64,000 bases of DNA from positions 985,001 through 1,049,000 of the forward strand of contig JAWRVZ010000140.1 of NCBI GenBank assembly GCA_037043235.1, in the 5' to 3' direction. This document shows positions 1-10,420 of the stretch, one piece after another. A program made the position numbers and the translations under genes. This stretch comes from Rhodeus uyekii (taxonomy: Eukaryota > Chordata > Actinopteri > Cypriniformes > Acheilognathidae). The notes beneath the pieces are model-generated. The model saw only the letters and a program-made list of their open reading frames with translations. It was not told where the DNA came from and ran no database searches. Numbering within the stretch: position 1 is the first letter of the stretch; each line of letters starts with the position of its first letter.

Positions 1-569
1 ATGGCTCCGCTCCTCTATGAGATACGAGGACATTCTCATGGCCTTAGACCCAGCCCTGCTCATGACAAACATATCAAAGCAACCTTGAAATAACTGTAAA
101 GTAGCATCTTTGTTTTGTATTTTTAGAATGAATAAGCATAACGAAAAGGGCAGCTTTGGCAATATTGAGGCAAGAATATTCCGACTTGACTACAATCAAA
201 AAAGTATTCATAATGAAAGTCACTATTCTTGCACTTCTCAAGCTTTTTAAAACATTGCATTCAAAATAATCCTTCATTTATTAGCTGCATTGTGTGGCAG
301 CCAATTTTGTCTAATTCGTGTAAAATGACTGTGCTCTAATCACTGAAAATAACCTCACAGCATAATGAAGAGTTAAATAGTTAATTTTTCAACACAAGGA
401 GAACTATCTGAAACAAACCCACTTTGTTAGCCCTAATGAGTTTTTCATTAGTCTTCCAGCAAATGTTTACTCTTTCAACTATCTTCCTGACAGAGGTCCA
501 AGTAAATAATGCCTAATTCCATTGAGTTTCAACCTCATGAGTTTAGATTCAGGTTATGTGTTATTCTTA
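1..569. other. Unassigned AT-rich sequence
   Basis: I see no coding region, terminal repeat or known repeat motif here. The short open frames are what AT-rich non-coding DNA gives by chance. Confidence 0.5.
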
Positions 570-590
570 AATATATATATATATTCTTAA

Positions 591-660
<70 letters not shown>

Positions 661-664
661 CCTA

Positions 665-733
<69 letters not shown>
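570..733. repeat. (AT)n microsatellite, two blocks
   Basis: Two long (AT)n tracts are separated by short interruptions (a gtatcc-type break near 657-663). Apparent Tyr-Ile-rich reading frames across it are produced by the repeat and are not genes. Confidence 0.97.
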
Positions 734-737
<4 letters not shown>

Positions 738-3404
738 CATAATATAGTTATTTTTCCAGATATTTCACCTCTAAAAACAGTCCATTTCACACTTCTAAAT
801 TTGCGATTTAACAGAAGTGAAGCAACTTCTGTATTGTATAGGATAATTGATTCAAGTCATTGGTTGTTAACTGAACGGAGGTAGAACTGAATGTGAGATT
901 GCAAAGAAAGAGATAGGGTTAATGCTGACAAAATGATTGGAGATGTCTGGCATATGATGCCAAAATAGTTTTAGCCGATCAAGTTATGTCATTCTGATTA
1001 AATTATTTTATTAAAAAAGAAAAGTAAACATGCATTGATGAATAAATCATAATACACACTTTGCCATGCATTTAGAAAATACCTATTTAATGTTGACTTT
1101 AAGGGCATTTCAAAAAAGAAAAAAACATGAAACGTTATTGATATATTTTGCTCTCAAGTAAATAAATAAAAAGTCTTGATCATTGAATGAAAAAAAATGT
1201 ATTTAGAAGCAGAGGGTAGAGTCACAACATCTGCTAGTAGAGGCTAATGGGGCCATGCTAACCAGTCAGCCCTTGACCACTTAAAAAATTCCTCCAGCTC
1301 TTCCATTTCCTCTGATGTTTCCACTGTGTAGATAAAGTGAATAATCAATCCGGATCACAACACGCTAATGTAGACATACAGTTTAGGGCCCTTCCATATG
1401 ATGAAGCGAGCCAAGTTTGAGATAATCAGTCTAATTAGATTAGGCCATATTCCTGTGGGCTGTTCTGAGTGATGTCAGAATGCCAGGGATGACCTTGGGG
1501 AGTCTGTGTTCCAGACCTTAAATGACTGATGACAGAGTGGGTGGTTTTGTGTGGTGATCAATGCTGAATGCAGATGAGCTGGCAGTCCGGAATGCTCTTT
1601 CAGTTCCCAGGGGAGGCTCTGGGTTAGACACCAGAGAAAGATCAAAGACTTTTGGGGAACTGACATTGATTTGTGTGCCTTCCTCGGAGTCGGGGTGTGG
1701 ATGGTTAACATGATTCAGTTAGCCTCTGCTGGTAGATGTCAATAACCAGCTTTCTCTATTGTCAGCCATTGACAGAAGACATGCTTTGCAAGCAACATTT
1801 AAGTTTCAAATATCTCATAATATTACAAAAGACGATTATGTGACTCAATTTTTGGAGGGCTCTTAAATTTAAATTTGATTAATAGACTGGCAATCTATAA
1901 GGGGTAACTAATACAAAAAAACAAAATTAAACTAAACTAAACAAGAAATGCAAAAGTGGCAGAATTCAAATTGCACACTTTGCAAGTGTCATGCCCCAGC
2001 CAAGGAACTTCCATTGAGATGAATGGGAATGCTAATGAAGAGTGTCTTTCAGGTATTGTAGGTATTCTTTGGTTCCTTCTTTTTTAAGTGCATTATTTAG
2101 ACAACCTTCATTATTATGAAAGGATTTAGTGAATTAAAGTAATTATTCTTTGATGCTTAGAAACTTGCAGTAAAATATCTTGAAATAGTGACACTAAGCA
2201 TTCCTCATTTAAGGCTTTGTGCCATATATAACATTTCAAAGCAGTGGAAGATCTCACGAAAGAATATCATCTAAGGAAAGTTCTGACCCAAAGGAAACAT
2301 CTTCTGAAAACTTCCCTGAACGTTTGAGCCAGAAAAGCATCTAAAAGCTGGCTTATGCTTGCTTCATAATCTGGTAATGATTTGATCCCTAGTGCTGGAT
2401 TCTTTAAATATCCTGCTAAAGGCAAGAGAAATAATGCATTGGAGCGATTACTGCCAGCCACATCTTATCTGCTATTAGACTCCTTAGCATTTGGGGCCGT
2501 AAATAATCCAAGCAGGCTATGTTAATCATGACACCTTAAGACATCAAACATATAGATTTCAGTTGTCTTCATTTGCTATGCTTTCTTAAGCCTAGCATGG
2601 AGAATAATGTGCTGGAGGCATAACATCCAGGCATTGCCGGAAATTGCTAAAGCAAGCAATCGCAGACGGATTGGGGAACGCTGGATACAATGGAGGTGAA
2701 AATGTGCAAATCTTCTATAGAGTAATGGAGGATGTCAATTGATACTCAAATAGAATGTGACACGTGCGGTAAGTGCTGGTGAGGAGAATATAGTGCTTGA
2801 GGCTTTTCATTGTGTCTTTGGCAATTCTCCAGGCAATAGAGCCAAGCCCGGAAAGGTAATGCGCTTAGTGCTCGAGTTGCACCTTCCATGTAATCAGAAT
2901 TTTTATTATTTTTTTTCATCCGGCTTCAAACACCTTCTTTTGGAAATATATTTTTCATGATAACAAAATTCATGGGTCCAATTCATGTTTTTTTATTTGG
3001 GGTTTTGTCATTTATAATAGCAATATATGTGATGTTTCATTGTAAGTAAAGTTTAAGACTTTTTTTTTTTTTTTTTTTTTTTTAGGATCTGAGCAAAGTG
3101 ACCAGTTAATCAACATCTTATTGGTAACATCTGATTTTGATGGGCCATTTTGCACATTTATTTATTTTGTTAAAAGCATCTGCCAAATGCAGAATCGTAA
3201 TAGAATGTAAATGTCCAAAAGAGACTCAAAATAAAGTGTTAACAAACGCTGTCCCAGGCCATCTGAGTAAATGTCAGCCCTTAATAGGGCCTCATGTGAA
3301 ATGATTGTTAGGCTGCATAATTTAGGTCAGCCGTTACCGGGAACATTCCCATAACATCTGATGTACTCGACACATCAGAAGAAGAATGGCATCTATGCTG
3401 ATAT
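734..3404. other. Unassigned non-repetitive sequence
   Basis: No gene or transposon end was recognised. A poly-T run lies at about 3061-3083. The stretches around 1220-1720 and 2250-2900 have more balanced composition than their AT-rich surroundings and lack the hallmarks of repeats. They could be conserved non-coding DNA, but nothing in the sequence alone proves that. Confidence 0.4.
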
Positions 3405-3812
3405 TGTTCTCTGTTTATTCCGAGGTTTTATCCGGGCCGTATCCAGATCAGATGAAGGACCTGCACCTGGACACGAGCACAGAACTGCCCTGAATTGTCT
3501 GTGGAGACCGTGACTCTACTAAACCCTCCCCTGTGTAGATCATGAACCCATCTCCAATCGGACCAAATTAGACTTAATATTAGACTTGAATTATCAATAT
3601 AATAATCAAACTATCAATCAAATCGATCAATAATCAAAACTTAACAATTAATATTCATCAATTGTATTAATTCGCCTGCTCTTTTAAGGCTGCCGTTCAG
3701 CCAAACAAACTTTGTTTATAATGTTTTCATGTGACCACTGTAAAGCTGCTTTGAAACAATCTGTATTGTAAAAAGCGCTATATAAGTAAAAATGACTTGA
3801 CTTGACCTGACT
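3405..3812 (+). mobile_element. L2-like retroposon 3' end
   Basis: The last ~90 bases have the stem-like tail common to fish L2-type LINEs and the SINEs that borrow their tails: a gtaaagctgctttgaaacaa segment, then aaaagcgctatataa, then repeated tgactt units at 3790-3812. Upstream text (ctgcacctgg, cagaactgccctgaattg, catgtgaccactgtaaag) fits the 3' region of the same family as I know it from zebrafish-type genomes. No protein-coding part remains, so this is a 5'-truncated copy. Whether it is a LINE tail or a SINE using that tail cannot be settled by eye. Confidence 0.7.
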
Positions 3813-5097
3813 TATGTGGATGTGTACAAATCTTCAGAATTAATAGAGGTTTAGTTCTCTTCATTGTTGTTGATGATAGTTGTTTTATTTTAATGCACCA
3901 TAATGGTGATTAATGTTACCTTTATTGATCTTGGACCTTTAAGTCATTTTAATTCATTTATTCTAATACTGTAAGACTATGACAGCAAAGCAGCTGGTTT
4001 GTGGGTTGTGGCCCCCATGTTCATATTACTGGATATTTTGTTGAAAAACATTCTTGTGCAGAAAATTCCTATTTTTACCCATAACGTGAAACCAGACAGT
4101 AATGATAAGTGAATAACACTGATGTAGAGGTACATAATCTTGGTTGTAAGCCTAAGCCTAAGCCTTGGTTGTAAGCCTAAACTTATCCCTCCTGATTCAT
4201 ATCTGGTTGATTGAAAAGAGTTTCCACGATTAAGAAAGATGGTGAAATCATGTCGGTATTTCTGAAAATAGATAACCTGTATGAGAAGTTTTTAAAATAA
4301 TTGCAACTGATGATCATCTAGCAGATCGAAAGCACTGAATATGGCACATGATGATCAAAATTAAGTGTACATATGAATACACTTAAGGGTGGCAGAAGGG
4401 TCTGGAACCATAATTTCCACCCACAGTACATAAGCAGCTTTTAGAACAACCATTTGAAAACTATAAAGCACCTCAGTCGTAGCTCAATTTAAATCCTCTT
4501 GGCTTGGTTTTAAGTAGATATCTCTCACATTCTACCACAGGATCTTCAGTAAGAAAGGCTATGTAGTACCACCCTCAGCATCTTTTCAAAGCGATTAATC
4601 TCTTTACAAAAGAATATACACTTTTTGTGCATTACAAGGGTAAGCAGTCATCAGGTTGAAAAATGGCACTTAATAATGACTGTAGTTCAGCAATTACATA
4701 TTTAGTTGCATATCATTTCACCTACAGTAACACGAATGTGATAAACTTACAACTCATTATTTTGTGATTATATGGACATGGACGTAATTATATTGAACCC
4801 TAATAGATGAAACCTATTATCATCGTTGTGGTTGTTCGCATTAATACCACCCAAACAGAAGTGCTTTGTTCTGGTGAACAAGTCTTGGGTTAGTATGATT
4901 AATTTTAAATTACTTAATACATTTATTCTGTAAGGATGCATTAATAAAAAAAAAGTGACAGTAAACCCTTTTTGAAAATTAAATTTCAAATAAATATTTT
5001 CTTTTTAATGTTCTGTTCATCAATGAATCCTGAAACAATTATCACCGTTTCCACGAAAACTGTCTTCAACATACATAATGCTTCTTGAGCATCAAAT
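3813..5097. other. Unassigned AT-rich sequence
   Basis: No coding region or element end recognised. A short direct duplication of the phrase cttggttgtaagcctaa lies at about 4139-4185. Confidence 0.4.
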
Positions 5098-5377
5098 TGT
5101 CACAGCGTTGTCTCCCTTGTCTTTGTGGTTCCAATGTTCACTCTCTAGTTTCCCTTCATTCTCTCCTTGTGTCATCTGCATCATGTGTTTTCACTTATTA
5201 TCTTATTAGTCGTGTCATTCCACTGTGTTTTTAAGCCCTGCCTTTGTCTTATTTTGAGTTCGTTCTCATCGATACTGTGTTGTGTTAGTCCTCATATTCG
5301 TGAGTGTTGTTAAATAAATGCCATTATGTTGCTCTCATCTTTGTCTACTGGCCTTCATCATACACGTACATATGACA
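5098..5377 (+). mobile_element. Solo LTR, 280 bp
   Basis: The block starts TGTCACAG and ends TATGACA, so it has the TG...CA ends of an LTR with short inverted tips. It is flanked by identical 5-bp duplications, caaat, at 5093-5097 and 5378-5382. A poly(A) signal AATAAA at 5313-5318, about 60 bases from the 3' end, sets the orientation as plus and fits an R-U5 region. No internal retroviral-type genes are next to it, so it is read as a recombined solo LTR. The superfamily (Gypsy, BEL or ERV) is not determined. Confidence 0.82.
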
Positions 5378-7019
5378 CAAATAAACATATTAGCCTGATT
5401 TCTGAAGGATAATGTGACAATGAAGACTGAAATAATGATGCTAAAATTTCAGAAAACAGTTTTCACAGGATTGTTGAAAAGACAGCTTTGATCAAATCCA
5501 TGCATTCTTGCTGAGTAATTTAGTTCATTTCCTTTTATTCCTTTCTTTTTTTACTTATCCCAAACCTTTTCAATGGTGGTGGTAGTTAATATTATACAAC
5601 TAAAATCCTGTCTAAAATTAATAATTACTAATTAAGTAGAATACATGCACACATAAATATATATATTTTTTGTTATTATTTTACTTTTAATTATCCCTCT
5701 AAGCTACACAGTGCATTCTGGGATTGGCACTCCATAAAGCATGCTGCCTCGGAGTTAGATGAGGTGTCTTTCGAGGCAGCGTAATTAAGATCCCTGCTTT
5801 TTGGAGGGCCCCTGCTGTCAAATGCTGCCCCTGTAGGCAGATAACTAGACTTTGGAAGACATCGACTGTCTTCTGTCTGTGCTTGACAGAAGCTCGTATC
5901 TGTCACATAGGATATATTAGACAATTGCTTGTGCTATCCTTTTGTGAACGCCCCATTTTCTACTGTTACAGGTATAATTATAATCACAATGAAAATAGGC
6001 AGAACCCCTACCGCGACACTCTGTGGAGGCCAATGATGGTAATTAAGTAATGAGCTTGGTAGAGTTGCCCTTATCCCCTGTCTCCTCTCCAAGTTCACAG
6101 TGACCTATTTAACTTTTGTTCCCTCTCCTTGCATCCTGGCTTATTTGCATAAGGTAGTGTGTCAATGGGCCTCATTAATACATTCATTAATGTCAGGAAA
6201 ATCTAATTTAGAGAGCTGAATTATTTAAGATCCCAAAGACACCCACTCTGCACTCCTGTGGATGGCCATGTGCTGAACAATACATCTGCCCGCTGTATAT
6301 ATGAGGACTGTGAGATCTGAACTCATCTGACATGTATAATGTGTAATTATGAATGTTTTGTTTCTGAACCAGCTCATGATGATGGTTGTTTATCATATCC
6401 AAATGTTAAGCTTCACATAATTGCCAGTGATGTTTATGATTTCTGAGGAGAGTAGCCTACGCAAAACTGTGCTTTAGTACAGGAGGCAAAAGGTCAGGAA
6501 TTATTCACAGTACAAATGCCCTGCGACATTTTAGCTTTGAGAAACTGACTGGCATAAATAACAGTTTATTGAGAAATTATTGAGTTGCCCGCGGTCTTTC
6601 TGTGCTTTGGAGTTTAGAAATACTTCACAAGGAAATTAGACACAATTACTGTTTTGGATTATTAGTTGTTTTAAATCAATGCCTCTGTTCTAATATGGGG
6701 CGTTTCATCTGAGAGACTTTGAAAATGACAGCGTAACATGAGAACATTAAAGGCTTTTCTTCTGATTGAAAGGGAAACCGTTTCTCTTTTAATATGGAGC
6801 AGTAATGGAATGTGCTTGCTATACATCATATGGCAAGGATCGAAATCCCCACACAACTTCAGACAACTGATGTGCATATTTAGAAAAATAGTAATTTGGA
6901 ACTTGAGCTGAAATGAGATGAGATGAAGAGAAGTTTAAAGGAACGATGAAGGATGTGCAACATTGCATTATTAATTTATTTTCTGAAATGTAGAACACCA
7001 TCACACATCACAAGACACC
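5378..7019. other. Unassigned sequence
   Basis: No element ends or coding segments recognised. 5940-6250 is relatively complex, with TAATTA-type homeodomain-like words, and could be conserved non-coding DNA. This is weakly supported. Confidence 0.35.
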
Positions 7020-7268
7020 TTCAGGACTACACATCCCATGAGCCTCCCTGATCACCACCTGCACTCCATGTCCCAATCATCCTCACGTGATGTCACTCAC
7101 CCTCATCAGTCTCACCACACATATCTGTCTCACACACACACGTTTGTTATTTGTGTTTTGACTTATGTTGAACACACTGTTGGATTACTTTTTTTCATCA
7201 TCATATGTGGCTTTGCTTTTGTTTGTTTGTTTTTGGAATAAACTTCTTGTTTTACCTTTTACAACTGT
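7020..7268 (+). mobile_element. Probable LTR-like fragment
   Basis: The layout resembles the solo LTRs elsewhere in this window: a 5' part with the actacacatcccatgag phrase, a T-rich middle, AATAAA at 7237-7242 and a short C/T-rich tail. I could not find TG...CA ends or a target duplication, so this may be a truncated LTR or another repeat. Confidence 0.35.
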
Positions 7269-8207
7269 CCTTGTAGATTAACATGTAGATACTATCTCAT
7301 ATATGGGCCATTCTACAGAATTGGTGACAAAACAGAGTTGGAAACATCTTGAATTTTTTTATTTTTCCCCCACAAATTTTGCACGTATGCAAACTGTACA
7401 ATATCCAAGGTATACATTTCTAGTAATTGTACGGTTAGATCTCAAATTGTATTTTCAGAAAATGCTCGAATATTTTCATACACTACAAATTTGTCACTAC
7501 CAAAGAACAACAATATATCATAAATTAAGCAGGCTTATAATGACCTATTAAGATTTTGTTTACATCAACCTTGTAAATATATTTTTTCAATATTTAAAAA
7601 AAAAATGTTTACAGGTTAAATCAATAAAAATGACAAATTTAATGATATTTTAAGTGTCATTTATGAGATTTGTTGTTTTTTTAACCCAATCTTTCTTTGT
7701 AGAAGGCATAAAGTTTATCATACTGATTTCAGTTAAGGATTCATTAGGTTGAATGTGCATTAAACTAAACACTATTATAACGTCTTAGTTGATAATTCAA
7801 TATACTTTATTTTTGACAAAACTTTCCATGTTTTGGTAGTGACAGCACATTTCTGGTAGTGACCCCAATACTTAGTTTGCCATAGTTGAATCAGACATTC
7901 AACATTTTATGTTAATACAAATAACTAATTATATTGCACATATGCAGTCAGCATGTACACTCACCTAAAGGATTATTATGAGCACCATACTAATACTGTG
8001 TTTGACCCCCTTTCACCTTCAGAACTGCCTACATTTTACGTGGCATTGATGAACAAAGTGCTGAAAGCATTCTTTAGAAATGTTGGCCATATTGATAGGA
8101 TAGCATCTTGCAGTTGATGGAGATTTGTGGGATGCACATCCAGGGCACAAAGCTCCCGTTCCACCACATCCTAAAGATGCTCTATTGGGTTGAGATCTGG
8201 TGACATT

Positions 8208-8880
8208 TTAGTGCAGTGAACTCATTGTCATGCTCAAGAAACCAATTTGAAATGATTCAAGCTTTGTGACATGGTGCATTATCCTGCTGGAAGCAGCATC
8301 AGAGGATGGGTACATGGTGGTCATAAAGGGATGGACATGGTCAAAAACAATGCTCAGGCAGGTCGTGGCACTTATACGATGCCCAATTGGCACTAAAGGG
8401 CCTAAAGCGTGCCAAGAAAACATCCCCCACACCATTACACCACCATCAACAGCCTGCACAGTGGTAACAAGGCATGATGGATCCATGTTCTCATTTTGTT
8501 TACGCGAAATTCTGACTCTACCATCTGAATGTCTCAACAGAAATCGAGACTCATCAGACCAGGCAACATTTTTCCAGTCTTCAACTGTCCCATTTTTTCC
8601 TATTTGTAGTGGAGATGAGTGGTACCCAGTGGGGGCTTCTGCTGTTGAAGCCCATCCGCCTCAAGGTTGTGCTGGTTGTGGCTTCACAAATGCTTTGCTG
8701 CAAACCTCAGTTGTAACGAGTGGTTATTTCAGTCAAAGTTGCTCTTCTATCAGCTTGAATCAGTCAGCCCGTTCTCCTCTGACCTCTAGCATCAACAAGG
8801 CATTTTCTCCCACAGAACTGCCGCATACTGGATGTTTTTTCCCTTTTCAGAGCATTCTTTTTAAACCCTAGAAATGGTTG
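8208..8880 (-). pseudogene. Tc1-like transposase remnant
   Basis: On the minus strand the translation has the WSDESRFLLRHSDGRV stretch, which contains the first catalytic Asp of the DDE triad, then a VMVWGMFSWHALGPLVPI segment typical of Tc1-like DDE domains, then PFMTTMYPSSD. The following DNAPCH-type segment, with the second catalytic Asp, is frameshifted, and the C-terminal part is broken. The N-terminal helix-turn-helix region (plus coordinates above ~8700) is poorly preserved. It is inactive as it stands. Confidence 0.88.
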
Positions 8881-9724
8881 TGCGTGAAAATCCCAGTAAC
8901 TGAGCAGATTGTGAAATAATCAGACCGGACCGTCTGGCACCAACAACCATGCCACGCTCAAAATTGCTTAAATCGCCTTTCTTTCCCATTCTGACATTCA
9001 GTTTGGAGTTCAGGGGTCTCATTTATAAAGCGTGTGTACGCACAAAACGGGGCTGGATACGTCCGTACGCCAGTTCCCACGCAAAGGTTGAGATCTATAA
9101 AAACAAACTTAATGGAAATATTTGCGTAAAAGCACGCAAATTGTGACCCATGCGTACGAACATTTTGGAGACGGAGCGGTTCTGGCGACAACCGATGGTG
9201 AGCTGAGGGATTGACAGTAGAATTAATGAAATTAAACATTGAACTTGAAAAGTTGTGCATATTATGGAAGACAGTTTCCACCACGGTTGAGAAAGGGAAA
9301 AAATATTATTTAAGTCGAAATAATGACTTAGTATCTCGACATAAAGAGAAACTTACTTGAAATAATGACTTAACTTCTCTGTTTCTCTGCATGGTCAAAG
9401 CGTGTAAATGCGAGATCACAGCAAACATGACAAGTTCTGTAAAAACTGCTGTCTTAGTTAAAGTCGTGTAATATATAAAATGCAATCTATAGCAACATGA
9501 ATTATAAATTATCAGTATATTTTGCACACTTTTCCATGTGCATAGGAAGGCATGGAAGTGGAACTTCAGGTGGTTATTAAGCGAGGTGGTTACCATGATA
9601 TCGAGGAGCAGATGAAAACTGTTGCATCAAAAATGCACGATTTACAAAACTATCGGATTAACGCTGGATTTATTCGTTAGGTTTATTTGTTAGGTTTAAG
9701 TGTAACGTCTTCATAAAATGCATG

Positions 9725-10206
9725 TGTAACGCTCGGGGTTACGGTGCGAGAATGAGACGGACAGGAACTCAACTCAAAACGTGTTTATTTAAAGTAAAAA
9801 ACAAAAGCACTTTAAATATAAACAAAACGGCACAAGTTGTGCAAAACTCAAAACACGGGTAAACCAAAAGACTAGAAAATAAACACAAAAGGCACCTTGC
9901 GTGCAAACCTGGGAGAACTCGGAGGGGGAAAACATCCACATGAAACACCGGCAGGAAACATCCACAAAACGTCAATCACAGACAAAGACAGGGAGGAAGC
10001 CAAGGGGTGAAATACAGTAGGAGATGACGATCACCTGGGGCACACTAATGAACTAGAGACGAGACAGGTGCAGGGAGGGAACGAGAGGCAACACCCACGT
10101 GGTAACCAACACACCCACTAACAGTGACTAGACAACCAGGAAGTGACAAAGACCCGACAGCTAGGAAGTGCACACAAAACACCACACCCAGGGCAAAATG
10201 GTAACA
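9725..10206 (-). repeat. 3' LTR (minus-strand element)
   Basis: 482 bp, starting tgtaacgctcggggtt and ending aaaatggtaaca on the plus strand. On the minus strand an AATAAA lies about 60 bases before the LTR end. By eye it differs from the partner LTR at only four positions, which indicates a recent insertion. Confidence 0.95.
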
Positions 10207-10230
10207 GTACCCCCCCCCCTCCCGGTAGGC
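10207..10230 (-). other. Polypurine tract candidate
   Basis: Read on the minus strand this is a G-rich purine run directly before the 3' LTR, the expected start site of plus-strand DNA synthesis in LTR retrotransposons. It supports the minus-strand orientation of the element. Confidence 0.7.
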
Positions 10231-10420
10231 GCGACCTCGCGCCGGAAAGTGCACAACAGGAGAAGGGAGGGCGGGGGACCTGTAGGAGGACAGAACAGGA
10301 CAGAGAACCCGGAGTGCACACTACAAAAAAAAAACAAAGTCCCATAGAATAATATGGCATCAAGGAGACTAAGAAAACCCAAAACATCTAACTGGTATAT
10401 CTCAAAACATAAAATAAAGT

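Noticed and set aside
509..742. Tyr-Ile repeat protein
   Set aside because: Translation of an (AT)n microsatellite.
1475..1711. 78-codon minus-strand frame in complex sequence as a possible exon
   Set aside because: No family resemblance and no convincing splice-site pair; length is within chance expectation.
8266..8871. 201-codon plus-strand frame
   Set aside because: Antisense to the Tc1 transposase; the transposase motifs (DESRF, VMVWG) are on the minus strand.
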